64,000 nt of DNA from Burhinus oedicnemus. Lineage: Eukaryota; Chordata; Aves; Charadriiformes; Burhinidae. The notes under the pieces are model-generated. The model was given only the letters and a program-made list of their open reading frames with translations, did no database searches and was not told where the DNA came from. The position numbers and the translations under genes are program-made. Position 1 is the first letter of the stretch; each line of letters starts with the position of its first letter. The DNA lies in assembly GCA_008921705.1 (NCBI GenBank), contig VFFE01008410.1:1986471-2050470 (forward strand), written 5' to 3'. This document shows, in pieces, positions 1 through 13,000 of this stretch.

Positions 1-93
1 AAAAAATGTCCATTTCATGTCTGTGACTGTGCAACTCCCTCCACGCCTTTAGGCCACTCGGTACCTGGTGCGATTTCCTCGCCACCTGGGGCA

Positions 94-430
94 CATAGAA
101 TCAGAATCATCTAGGTTGGAAGGGACCTTTAAGATCAAGTCCAACTGTCAACCTAACACTGCCAAAACCACCACTAAACCATGTCCCTGAGCACCACATC
201 TACCCATCTTTTAAATACCTCCAGGGATGGTGATTCCACCACTTCCCTGGGCAGCCTGTTCCAATGTTTGATAACCCTTTCGGTGAAGAGATGTTTCCTA
301 ATATCCAATCTAAACCTCCCCTGGTGCAACTTGAGGCCATTTCCTCTTGTCCTATCACATGTTACTTGGGAGAAGAGATCAACCCCCACCTCTCTACAAC
401 CTCCTTTCAGGTAGTTCTAGAGAGCACATA
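94..430 (-). mobile_element. CR1 LINE fragment, 3' end
   Basis: Reads on the minus strand as the 3' part of an avian-type CR1 retrotransposon. The CR1 3' end appears on the plus strand as AGAATCAGAATCATCTAGGT followed by GGAAGGGACC, and further in comes the reverse complement of the familiar CR1 ORF2 C-terminus. Translated on the minus strand, positions 389-174 give phrases such as [20 protein letters not shown] and [14 protein letters not shown], which occur at the end of CR1 ORF2. It is 5'-truncated near 430, as most CR1 copies are, and carries no complete ORF. The probable LTR begins about 20 bases beyond its inner end. Confidence 0.9.
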
Positions 431-742
431 ATAATACACTGGACCACAATGTTACAGAATGGTCTAACATGAAAGAAAGAAAAGGTGGAGAGTAATGGAC
501 CAGAACACTATGGCAACCCCTTAGCGTGCCTGGCCCCCATGACTCTTACCGTTTGAAAACACTAACTATAATCCATCACTCCTGACAATATATGGATCAT
601 GGCCAAAGAGGGGGGGATACCAGGACCCCAAGATCTAGCAAGTTCTATGCTTGTGTAACTGGTGGAAAGCACCAGAGTATCGCATTGTCCGAGCTGGGCC
701 AGAGTGGAAAAGTACCTGACAAAAGTCAATGATCTCGGATCC

Positions 743-748
743 TATAAG
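743..748 (+). promoter_or_regulatory. TATA-like box inside the LTR
   Basis: TATAAG lies in the left third of the probable LTR, where a U3 promoter is expected, on the same strand as the downstream AATAAA. The motif is short and its function is unproven. Confidence 0.3.
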
Positions 749-1164
749 TAGCTATTCTAGCAAGACCCTTTGAGCTCTTCTGGATCACAGCGGGCTGTGG
801 CCAGTATCTCCCCTGAGTTGGGATGCCACTCAGATTGACACCTCAAGGATTAGAAGACCTGGTTGAGTCAACCCCTCTCGAGCCTCAATTATCTCCTGGT
901 GAGGAACGCCAATGCATTGTGCGGATTTACTCTAAACTCAGGAAAAGGGAAATTTTTAACTATAGGCTAGCCTCTCTTTCATCCACATCTCCACCTATAT
1001 ATACACACATTATCTTTTTCAGACGTGGATGTTCTTCTGTTTGTCCGTGCACATGTAGGAGTTAAAAGGAGTACCCATCAGCTCACTAGAGTCACCCACT
1101 ACTAAGGGATTTTTGATTCCAGCAGTTAGAGACCCAGGGGGCAGGAGGTGTGTGTCTGCTTATA

Positions 1165-1240
1165 TGCTTTTGCTTATATGTATATGTATTAATTTGAGAT
1201 CTGTGCTTTTGCTCATATATGTCTGTATTGATTTGGGATA
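1165..1240 (+). repeat. Imperfect 39-bp tandem duplication within the LTR
   Basis: Two adjacent copies, 1165-1203 and 1204-1240, both begin TGCTTTTGCT and continue with ATATGT, TGTATT and ATTTGRGAT at matching offsets. They differ at several positions, so the duplication is old. A related shorter unit (TGCTTATATGC) starts just before. It lies in the right half of the probable LTR. Confidence 0.7.
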
Positions 1241-1390
1241 CCTTATAGTAAGTTAGTGTGAATCTTGTCATCTTCAAATCTGTAATTAAGTTGCTGTTCA
1301 ATTATTTTATTAAATCATTTTGTAAATCTTTAAATCAGCTAATGATTAAGTGCTGCTACAATTCAACCTCTTGATCTACCTCAAATCATT

Positions 1391-1396
1391 AATAAA
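1391..1396 (+). terminator. Polyadenylation signal of the probable LTR
   Basis: AATAAA in the AT-rich right part of the LTR, about 50 bp before its right terminus and on the same strand as the TATA-like box. It fits a retroviral poly(A) site. Confidence 0.35.
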
Positions 1397-1447
1397 TTTT
1401 GAATCGCTGCTAAATCATAACCATGTCAAATATTCCCATCAGTGACA

Positions 1448-4400
1448 ATGTCCATTTACCCTGTAAATACAGCCCATGTATGGATGAGGGATCTGCCTGA
1501 TCATAAAGCTTCATAATTCTGCTTGACGGTAAGACTCGGGTATATCTGTGTCAGATGTTAACCTCCATCTTGTTTTCTTTTTATGCTAATTTTTACCTCC
1601 ACATTGAACTAAAGCTGACATATAGCAAGAGAAAAAAATTCCTGCACCAAACAGAAGAATATTTTTGCACAATTTTTAAACTTTGGGTCTGAGCAATCAA
1701 AATGGAACACCTTCAGCACAAAGAGGGGTAACAAACCAGGAGAACCAGTTTCACATTTCAATGCTCAAGAAAGAGGGCTGTATGATAACTAAAGGGAGGC
1801 ATTTTAATGGGGAATTTGACTGCCTGTGAGCCTGAAGAGACAGCAACTTATAAATGCAATTATAGCTTAAAAAGAAAAAAAATCTCTCGCTAGCCGCTTT
1901 AGAAAGTCTAGCCCTGTATGTCAGCAACATCTCCTTCTAATCTAACATCAGCAATGAGAAAGAAGGTGCTGGCGGTCTACACCTGAAGGAGCTGTCTGGT
2001 ATGGGAATAGGGAATGGCGGAAGGTTCCTGGACTTGCTATAGGAGTACTGCCTCAGCCCAAAGACTGCACAAAAACCATGATGGAAATATGACAGTGAAA
2101 ATACAAGCAGTTTAGAGGCTTCCTGCCTAGAACATAGTCCCTCTGGTGCTGGCTAAAGCAAAGAGTCTTTGATTTTTAAAATTTTTCCAAAATGTATTTG
2201 TTTGCTGCCACCATCCTAAAGAAACAGGTGGTAAACAAGATTTCCCCACAGGATTTCAGCTTTAGGAAAGGCTTAGGCTTCTTAGGGAATCCTAGAGCAA
2301 TGGCAAGAGTCTAGGCAGCTCACGACAGCAGTGCTGTGAGGCACTACTTCCATGAAAGAAAACCAAATAAAGAGCCTGAGAGCCTAAAATGCTCCCAACA
2401 GACCAAGAAAACCGACAGCGCAGCAATCTGCTGCAACCAAAAGCTCGAAGGCAGATCAGCTGAACAGCAGCCAGGCACAGACGTCTGATGACTATTCAGC
2501 AAGGGGAATATTACGAAGGCCTTCACACAGCATCCCAAGCTAATCCATCTGTACAGGGAAACCTGTGCATAAGCACACATTCTCCTGTGGTTTGAGAGAC
2601 ACTTTTGAAGCATGCTGGCCCTCTGAATAAGTCATACCTCAATAACATCTATTTCTAGGATTGCACAAAGAGGTAGAAAACCCTTCTAAATCTTTGTGGT
2701 TGTCCTTTAGTTACAAAAGCACCCCGTCCTGTGCAGATTCAAAGGAGAAAACTGACACAGTTTTGACTGCATCTGTTTGCCTAACTTGGGAATAAGACAA
2801 AAATTTTAACATGCAAAAAAGCATCCATTACTCAGGTGGTTATAAATATGCATTACAAACCTTTCCCTTTTAAGAATTTTGGATTCAAACAACACACAGC
2901 ATCAAACCACTGTTTAGAGAGGAAAAAGGAAGTAAAAATAACCACACAGGCTTGCTGGAGGGAAAGAAAGGCTAAATTCTCACTTACACAGAAGTCCCTT
3001 CATACAACTCTGGAAGGATAAAGAGGCTTTCAAGCAGATGTAAATTACACTCAAGCTGCCTTTAAGGCCCCATTTGCACTGTCAGACTAGTTTAAAGGTA
3101 CTTTGATGCCAATTAGAGTCCACCCTGAATTGTTTATGTGGCACTGGTGCTAAGCTGAGAGTGCAGTTGATAGTTAGGAGTGGAAGTATTCAGACCCCAA
3201 TGCCAAACTTTTCCTGCAAGACCGTTTAACTCAAATTTACAAAAGGAAGGGATGACCATAAAGAAAAAGGACTTCGTTCGTAAATGGTATAAAACCCCAT
3301 AGAACAGTTGCAGATAATCTAAGTACCATCTGGTAGACATCTTCACTTTTTTTCTTTCCTTTCCCCTTCCACCATTTTTATTTTTAAGCCAAGACAGGAA
3401 CAATTAATGTCATTTTCAGGAGTGATGTGGTGGAGGAAAATGTCTCTGATCAGCGAGAATACAAGGCAGGGAAGACTTTGGCTGACTAATGCAGCCACTT
3501 TATCAATAGAGTGGCATTACTTTGGCAGGAAGAGAATTCTAGGTAAAATAATTAAGCAATGATTTATTTTTTATTTAAAAATAAAAAGGCTGCACTGTTC
3601 CTCCCCTTCCCTGACTTGACTATCACAAGCATTCCTACCACACCCCCTTCAGTTTTTTGCCACTGCAAAGTTGGCTGCAGTGCCTTTGCCTAGCAGTATC
3701 TAAGTAACTCTTCCTCAATAAGCCAGGGTTTCACAGTAAGACTAAATAATCTGAAAGTCAGTTCAAGCGTTTATTTGCTGGCCAGAGTCTTCAGTGGATG
3801 GAGCAAATTGTTTTCTTGTTTTACTTTAGCAAGTTGCCACTCTTATCTGACTATAAGCAGCCTCCATCAGAAACAAAAAAATAGGATCAAAGTAGGTTGC
3901 AAGGTTACCCAGGGCTTCTGCTTGAAAATAGGTGCCCCGATTCAGACAACACATTCTGTACTCCTACTTCCTCCTGAGGGGAAAGGGATAATGGCAGTGG
4001 CCATCTGGAAAGAAACGTTTCCCAGTTTTCCTCTATTACTCATTCAGATGTCCACATCTGCCAGACATCTTTCTCCCAGCTGCCTACTGACCTCTCAGCC
4101 TGCTTAGATGTCATGAGAGGTGGGGTGTAGGCACCTTTTAAAGGTTTTGGGCAGAGAGGACCTCCCTCAGCCCTGGAGAAGTGCTTTGACACAATGCTTT
4201 CTCTTGCTACGCGTACCATGGCACTCCATTGATACCAGCCTCTGCTGAGCTGAGAAGTAAATGAACAAACTCAGAGCAGATCCCTAAGCAACTGTTGGCT
4301 CAGCTGGCCACAGAAATACTTTCATAACACTACCCGGGAGGGCTTTCTTCCCAAAGTGGCTAATTAATCAAAATAAATACCTGCGGTCAGAAGCCCCCTC

Positions 4401-7400
4401 ATTGTACTGTCTTATATTTGTTCAGAGAAAGCATTCCAAGACATCTCAATTTGTTGCTAGGTAAACGGCTGCAACATCACCCTGAAGAATATATCTTCTC
4501 AGCTGGAGCTGCATGAAACCATCACTCTCTCTTTTGAAGGAATCTAGTGTACAAAACAGAGGTGCCTTTTTGGGGGGTTTTTTGGTTTTTTTAATTTTAC
4601 CAGCACTGAGACGTTTGGGTTCATCTGTAGTTCCCTGATCATCCTTATATTCAGGATGGCAAGATGCTTAGAAAACTCTTGAGGAGAACATCCCTTTGCA
4701 GACTATGACTAGCAAGACTAGAGGGCAGTGGTTCCAGAAAGAAGAAAGTAGGTTGAGAAAGTGAAGTCCATCTTCCCACAGGACAACAGGAAATCCCATG
4801 TATTGGAGGTCCCAGGAAGCGTTCTCAGCTCTTGTGCCCTTTTCTGGGGATCCTGAAACCACCTTCCTCTTTGCATGGGTTCAGACCTCCTCTCTTTAAT
4901 GAAGCAGACAGCACTGGAGCAAATACCATAATGGACAGTACATTTTGCCTACAAGGCAGGAGCAGGCGCTGCATCGCAAAGCATTTTGCCGCACAGCTGC
5001 TGTACTGCAAAGCAAGTGCTGCCACTGTCTTCCATGCACACATATGATCACTCCCTTCCTTGTAATTCATACAGCAGCTCTCTACATCCAAAGGGATATC
5101 TAGAAACAGAATTACACCTCCTATCCCAAGCTTCCAGTTTGAACCCGGGCCAAGCAATCCCTCTGGAAAACTCTTCTAATGGAGGCTAATTTGAAGGTCA
5201 CCATTCAAACCTACTTCACTTCTAATGCACTCCTGGCTCTACACAAATCCCTCCTAAGGACAGGATGTCCAGACTGGATGACTCTAAGTATCATCATGGA
5301 ACCTCCATCTCCCAGAATCTGACAGATCTTTGAGTGTCGTCATTCATCTTTCCAAGCAGAAATATCGTCCTTCATCTTCATCCTTTATATCATATTATGA
5401 CATTGTAATAACCATCTCCAAAATTTCTCTTTTGAATATATTTGCCACTTGTCTTATTTTCTCAGTTGTCCCCTATTCCCTCATGAATTTGGAATCTATT
5501 GCAGGAAAAAAAAGAAAACAAACAGCAACTGACTTTAATCACTGCAAAGCTTGCTAGAAATTATGCTAATGCAGCAAAAAAAGCATGTCTGCTAGAAGCA
5601 AACAAGGCAAAAAGCCCAGTTTCATGAGTTTGTAGAGAAACAAGAAGAGCAAGAGACCAGACGCAAATATTTGGGGCATCCTGTCTTCAGATCAGAATGC
5701 AGCTCAGATGGATGAGGACTAAGCACTGGGGCTGACTGCTACTTGATATGCATTAGTATAGCCACTTAAAACTTTGAGTAGTTCTATCAAAGGCAAGGCT
5801 CCTCTGTTTGAAGTTAGGCAAACAAGTAGTGAGCTGCATCAGCCCGAAGTTGCCATTAGATAAATAACATGCCAATGTCCACCCACCACTCAAGAGTTTG
5901 CTGGTATTTTTTTTTTTTTCAGAAGACTGAAAAGGAAATGGAACTCACTGTGCTGTTTTAAGAGCATTTACCTCAATTGCTTAGGTGATGATGAAGAACA
6001 GCCAACCCAGTTACACAAGGTAACCAAAGAATGGCAAAGATAACCCAAATAAAGCTAGACCAAAGGTAATGTAAAATATATGACTATTATTCAATGCATT
6101 AGCATAGGAAAATATGTAGCCAGATTTCTGCAGGCTGGCTGTGAATAAGAGTGGGCAGGGCATTATCTGGCCTACATACAGTACTGAAAGGCGCTGGACG
6201 AAGAAAGGGTTTGGTAAACCTCAATCATTGACCCAACGATAATTAGGGAATGACTGTGTACTGGCCAGGCAATGCATTAGAAGCCATCACAGTACCATAC
6301 CTGATCTAGAAACAATGGATATGGTTTCTTTCAATAACCTCCAACAGCTTCAGGCCTCCTGAGCATAAGACCGCGATTTTTATAGAGTGAAAATACAGCA
6401 GGGAGCTTCCTGTCCTCCCTCCCTTACGATATCCACCGGGTCTTCTGTGGCCCTGCCGTTTGCCCATTTTTGACTCTCAGCTAGTCCCAGCACCCAAAGA
6501 CAGACCATTGTCCTCCAAGGCTGCAAGGCATGTAACTGCACCAGGGCCCACCTGACTGAACAGGTACCCCTTCCCCATTTCATTCTTCACAGCCATTACC
6601 CTAATCCCCTGTCTAAACTGCTATGCTTTGGTATTTACTTAGCTTGTTCCGTTTTGTCAGACAGTTAGGGAATTTGGGGGTTAGAGTTTTTTCTGCTCTT
6701 TTTGTGTTGTTTGCTGTTTGGGCTTTTTTAAATCTAAAAAAAAAAAAAAAGGAAAGAAGATGATGAATTTCACTCTTTAGTTATGTATTTCCTAACTACC
6801 TGTACCAAGAACAAAGACACTAACCTTCTAAAGTCTTTAAGAGGTTTGTCTTTTTTTCTTTTGAAGTTTAGGATTTTCTAGCAGTACTGTTTCCCTTTCT
6901 GTTCCAATTAAAATGGCTCTATTTTGTAGCTGATAAAGGTGCCTTTAACTTGCGTCCACAACAAGGAGCATTGTGTGCTGTTACAATTGTTCACTAGATG
7001 CCCAGTCCCAGACAGATGGTGCTTTATCCTCACCCTCTCTTCAAGACAGCATAATGCATTGTCCTGTCAGGGATTAATGGAAGTGCCACTCACATTAGAT
7101 GCTAATTCTGGTAGCAACTCTGTTGCTACAGTACAGATGCTAGTGTTTGAAGCGGGCAGTCCGCACTGAGGAGGAGCAGGACATTCAGAAATCAAAGTGA
7201 GGAGCACAATGTAAGAAGCTATGCAGAATGCAACCTCATGGTCAAGGAGAAAGAGACGTTTGAAAAGGGATACAAGGATGATGGAAAGAAAGAAACACAG
7301 AGAAACAGTAGAAGAAAAAATGAGGACTGAAGATTAATGAAGATAAAACAAAGATCAGGAAACAAATGGTAAATTAAAACAAAAGATCCAACACAAATAA

Positions 7401-9993
7401 GAAAAGCACCTTTTCTCAGTAATGGCCAACACATCACATCATCAGAAAATCAGCACTAGAAAGGTGCCCTGTAATAGGGAAGAACAGCTGAAACACAGGA
7501 CCTAGAGCAGGGCCAGTGAGGGCAGGTTATTCTACAATTGGATCTTGCCCCATTGTGCACCCCAAAGCATTATTGCCTTATAAAAGTACATATGTATGTT
7601 TGACATCTTGAATAGGCACATAGTTGAGTACTGATTAATGAAAATAAGTCTCAAAACTGACTCCTGGATACCTACTCCAAGAAAAATATACCAGGAGAGG
7701 TCTGCATAAACACCAGAAAAGACAGGCAAGTCAGACATAAGTTTTCAGCTCTGTCCTGGACCCTCCCTTTCTTGTTTAGATAAGAGATTTCAGATCCAAA
7801 ACTGATTTTAGATGCTTCCACATATGCATAAAGTGGGCTGAGAAGCACCTAGGCTCAAAACAGCTTGTGCTACAGCACTTTTGTCATGCTTTCTTTCTAG
7901 TACTGTGGTTGTTTACCATGCTCTGTATGCGGTATAGTGGGAGAAGGGAAATCCAAGTATTGGACCTCTCTTTCTGAAAAGTCACTGGGGCATGTGAAAT
8001 CTTTTGTGTCTGAGACAAGCTCCTACATATTTACACGGATGAAAAATCTAGTTAGATACTCCACACAAAACTTCTAACTAGCGCTATCATGTCACTAATT
8101 GGTCAAGGGAACATAGGCCTTTCACTCTGCATTTCAGAGGAGGTTTCTTATGGGAGAAAGGGAAGAAAGGGAAGGAAGAGGCTATTCAGAGATGTTCATC
8201 AAACCTGAAAAGCCAGACCTAGATCTGGAAGCAGATGGTCGATGGCAAACAGAAAGATTTTGTGAAAAACTAGAACGGTATAAAAACAATGGGAAGAAGG
8301 AAAGCATGATGACAGCAGGAAATACTAAAGATACACAAGGAAATATATTTACACTGTCTTGTTCCATGAATAGATAAAAATGGAGCAATAGAATAAATGC
8401 GAGGGAAATGAAAAAGCAAGAGTAGTCTATCACTAACAGGCTTATGCACCGACAAGCAGCTTGAGTCCAGGTCTTGAAATAGTACGTTAGACCATAATGT
8501 TTTCAAATTTCTTCTGAGGGCTGGGGTATGCTGTTAACTTCTTTCAAGTCTCTAGTACTTTTTATTAAGAAGCCGTTGTCATGGTAAAAAACAGATGAAT
8601 TCTTAAACAAGAAAATTGCCTCTGGTTCACAAAGTCAATGAGCTGTAAATCACAGGAAGTTGATAGAGTACACCAGGAAATTCGAACTGCGTACTTCTAC
8701 CATTCTCGTGCTCTTATTTGTCAGGGGATCCACTGCTATTGGACACTAGGAATGGACTAGATGGGCTAAATATATCTTTGGTCTGACATGTTTGTCTGTT
8801 TTTATGGCTTGTTTTATAATTTTCTTTACTAAGAAATCACACGTCAAGGAGATGGAAGAGAATTTATTAATGACGATATATTTGACAGCCACTATACTGG
8901 ACTAAAAAGATATTGGCTGGAGCCAAGGACAATGTAGGTTGATACCTAACTTGCCACTCCACACTCCAAGCGCACGTATTTCCGTGACATACTTCCAGGC
9001 TCAGACCTCCTCACATGTCCATTTGCAATAGTCCTTACTATTCCCCATCTGGACTCTTCTTGAATAATACGTATTGTATTGTCCAGAAATTTTGCCAATT
9101 ATGTAACCGCATACAAATTGAAATGCCATAAGAAAATAGATTTTTTTCTTCTTTTGTGGTCCAAAATAATATTCTAGATTCAGAGCTACATGATGAACTT
9201 TCCCCTCTCAGTTACAATCTCTTTTTTTTTTCTTTCCCATTCCTTGTGCAACACTGCCAGCGCAATTACCACCTCACTTGCAGTATGCCTCTGGATTTCA
9301 GTACCAATGCAACCATACTTTAATGTAGTCTAGAAGGATATTTATACCACCTAGCTCTAAGCACCTGAGTAGGTCATAGTTATTAACCAGTTAGTTGCTA
9401 CAAACTCCCTTTTCAGTCCACAGGGAAATATCAGATCTTTCAGTCTCCGTCAGAGCAAGTATATTACCATAACTTGCAACTCTTGCTACTCAAGCCATGA
9501 GATTTTTATATGTAAAAGCTCCTACTGGCACTAAATTCCACACCATGCTACCAAACTGATTTTAGTGTTTACCCAAGGTAACTTGGGTTCAAGCCTTTAA
9601 ACACAATCCACTATCCTCTGCTACAAAGGTGCTGTCCTACAAGTGTCATAAGAAATCAGCTTATCTTCATGAAAACCATATATAGCGCTTTAAGCCCACA
9701 CATAATTTTTCGTAGGTGAAGCCTTATGCAGTTGTGTGAATAAATTGCAAACACTTGCAATAGTTCGGTTTGCTGGAGCAAGATTCATTTTACAAATAAC
9801 TCGACACACGCTTAACTTCTGTCAGCCCCAGCTAAATGAACTAAATGAGCAAGTACTTGATATCAAGGGGTGAAAAAAGTTTGAGCAATATCAAAGTCAT
9901 TTTTCTCCACCACGACTATGTTAAAACACAGTTGACAGCTAGTCTTTAGTCTCATTTTGAATATGTTATTAATATCTATAAAACACATCTTAC
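1448..9993. other. Intergenic DNA without a recognised gene
   Basis: All ORFs here are under about 110 codons, start at random positions, and resemble no protein I know. Homopolymer runs occur (for example a T-run near 5909-5920 and an A-run near 6736-6750). I saw no RNA gene and no clear transposon. Divergent old repeats could be present and cannot be excluded by eye. Confidence 0.6.
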
Positions 9994-10019
9994 CTTGATC
10001 TTCTGAAGAGACCGGTGAC
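9994..10019 (-). CDS. Candidate 26-nt microexon
   Basis: On the minus strand a 26-nt segment is bounded by a strong acceptor (a TTTGTTGTTTTATTCCAG-like tract ending at 10020) and a near-consensus donor (AAG then GTAAGATG, starting at 9993). If spliced directly from exon F of the upstream gene, which ends in phase 2, it would read on in frame as G-SPVSSEDQ, a plausible polar tail, and end in phase 1. No onward exon was found to the left, and a normal terminal exon with a poly(A) signal lies 18 kb upstream. It may be an alternative exon, an exon of another minus-strand gene, or a chance pair of splice signals. Confidence 0.3.
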
Positions 10020-13000
10020 CTGGAATAAAACAACAAAGTTCAGTCAATCTTTGGTATGGAAAGGCCACAAATAAGGTTCAATATCACTGTGGGGAATAGA
10101 GTATGGAGGAACTGGAAGGCTTTATTCTTGCACTAACTTAGAAGAGAGGGCTGGAAGGCATCTGACAAGAAAAGAGCAGAAAAGGGCACAGACAGAGAGC
10201 AGGTTCTGCAGACTAGAGTGGCTGTAGGGAGTCATGTCCATAAGGTGGCTGGCAGCTGCACTGTTAAACACTCATGCCAAGAGTTTCTGTAGGTACTTGG
10301 CAAATAACTTATCTACTACTGTTACTGTTGGAAATAGCTGATATTACTGTTCAGAAAGTCTCGATCCTTCAGAGTTTATTGAAGGGATCATAATTAAGTG
10401 TGGGCCAGGAGGAAACCTCACAGCTAGGGGTGGTTGACGAAATTATAGCTTCAGAGGAACTTGCAGTCATTAAGGTGGCCATTTTTATCACGAGTCAATG
10501 ATGTGGAGTGCATAAAAGCAACATAAACAGACAAAAAAAAATAAAAAAAAGGAAAAAAATGTCTGGACAGATGTAAGTACAGTAAAAAGCAACGTAACAG
10601 CAGCAACACAAGAGTTACAGGATACCCTAACCAGTGGCTTAAGTCTCTGATAATATTCCAAGACAGTGAGGGGTTATAAAAGATGAGGGATGTCTTGGTG
10701 CCCCTGCTGATGAACAGAAGGTCCCCACTGAATTCCAGAGATTTGTGCCACAGCTCCCATCACTCAAGATCACAATCCTCATCATTTTGGTCAGCACCCA
10801 CAACAAAGGAACATAAAGAGATGTAAAGTATTGGCCCTTCATTTTCCCCTTTGCTTCAGTAGCTTGGCTTAGCAAAACTGTGGCTAACTGTACCGCCAAA
10901 TCTGGAATGAGCCTTAGTTATTTAGACTAGATTGACAACACAGAGTGGATCGGACCATTGCCTTCAGCACTCCCCCAACAAAGATTTTCAACTGCATATA
11001 TAGCCTTCCCACCCAGGTAACAAGGACTTTATTCCTGCAGTGAATGGGACAAGTCACACTTCCTTTCCAAGATATATTTAATTTTGCACCAAGGTAGAAC
11101 AAATAACAAATTCCTAAAGATTTAAAAATGTTAGTGTTACCAGCAAACAGATCAAAGCTGACATAAGAAAAGCAGCCACAGAGGGGTGAAAGGAAAATAA
11201 GGAACAAAGAGGAAAAGAGCACATGTATATTAAACTGAGTCAGCAGGGGCTAGGGGCTGGAGGCGGGGGGAAGAAGGTTTAGAAACCCTGGATTTAGAGG
11301 AATAAAGGAGCTGAGGAAGGAGTCATGAACTCATTCCATAACAGGGGTCTGAAAATGAAGGTTGAGGAGTTATAGGACATCAGAAGCAGATATGCAAATA
11401 CGTAGATGCAAACAAGAAAGATGAAAGAAAGGGAGGAAACTTTCCTAATGAGGCATGCAAATTTTTATTTTTAAAAAAGAAAGATTTGCAAAGAAAGAGA
11501 GGAAGTAGTTACAGCACAGCTGGAGCAATGGTCACTGTGAAAGGAAAAAATGTGATTGCCTAATTAAGATTCTGACGGTGCAAGAAGCCAATGTGTCTGT
11601 ATGGATCAGAATTAATTAATCCTTTACTCATATTAAATCCTCTGATTGCTGCTGAACATCCTAGGCATGTATCCTGCTCTGCTGCCAACCGGGCCAGCTC
11701 TGCCCTCGCACTTCAGCCATGTCTGTGGAAATACAGTAGGAATGCAGGTAACACAGAGGATGAGAAGGCATCACTTGGACTTGGTCCCACTGCTTTGACC
11801 AGTTGGTTATAGGCCTTCCTCCACAACCCCCAGCAGAAACCCTTCTGAATGTCAAAACTCAACACACTCTTTCCTACAAGGTTAAACAGTGCAGAATGGG
11901 TCATATCAAGAGGTGCAAATTTTTAGGTACTTAAAAATATTTTTACATGCAGGAGTCATGCCAGGTTCCTTAGCTCACGTATCCTGACTTTCCACCCATT
12001 TTTAATGCAGTATCCCACAGCATCAGTAGAATTTATTCCTTTGTTTTGTTTCTTAATTGCACAGTTTCATCACCTTCCAGATCCTTATTTGAAACAATAA
12101 AATAAACAGTACAGATTATCCTATAATTTGGCTCTTGTTTATGCCCGGTAAAACAGATGTCATTAGTTCCTTAAAGCATCAACAACAGGAGAGACGCTAT
12201 TACAAAACCACTGCCCTCTCGATTAAAACATTGAAGGGAGAGATGAAAAATATGTTTGTGCATATTTAGTTTGCTCAAAATTAGTATATATTTTTCAAAA
12301 TACTACTGCCATGTACCTTTGTTGCTTTGTTGCCTGCCTTGAACACAGTGGTTGAACAGTAAGAAATCTAACAGGTACTACTGTTGCTACTTGCCGTGTT
12401 TTCATTTGAAAGGCATCATCAAGCATCTTTTGGAACTGTGTAGCCTGCTATCCTGAGAAAATAAGGTTTATATAATCACAGCATTTTGATGTGTACATAT
12501 ACCTCTCTGCCTCACCCTAATAAAGTTTCAGCTTGTTGGCTCATTTCACCCGTCGTTAACGGAGGTGTTGGAGAGCCAATTCCTGCTTTCACACGGAAAA
12601 GAAATAGCATAAACTCAAACTTTCTGATACAGCTGCAAAGCCACAAAAAGATGTTTTGAATATCTCAGCCACAGGAAAGCCTCAATGACAGCTTCCACCA
12701 CTGGAGATACCAAAGGTTCAACCACAATAAACTAGGTGTCCTTTGTTCCACTACTGACATAAAGTATTTTGGCAAAGAGTGGAAAGGAGTTTCAATGTTA
12801 TCGTACAATTTCAGGCCATATGTTGTAGCAGGGGGAAGGATTTTCCAAACCGTTCAAGTACTGGCCTAACTATGCCAAAGGGAGTTTTTCTTGTAACTAT
12901 AATGTAAGGAAGTGAGGCTGCTGAAAAATCCACACTAATAGCTTTGGGCATTTTATGCATTGTCTGGTCTACCCCATGCTTATGACAGGCTCTAAGGGAG

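Larger units (their letters stand above)
450..1447 (+). mobile_element. Probable solo LTR of an endogenous retrovirus
   Basis: A 998-bp non-coding block whose ends form short inverted termini, TGTTAC at 450 and GTGACA at 1447, as LTRs do. Inside are a TATA-like box (743-748) and, 640 bp later on the same strand, an AATAAA signal (1391-1396), the expected U3-R-U5 order. The stretch around 766-850, with a CTTCTGGATCACAGCGGGCTG-like core, resembles LTRs of avian ERVL-type elements as I remember them. No primer-binding site, gag/pol reading frame or second LTR follows, so it is read as a solo LTR. The 5-bp flanks (CACAA and ATGTC) do not match, so the boundaries or the target-site duplication have decayed. 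Family assignment is inference. Confidence 0.5.
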
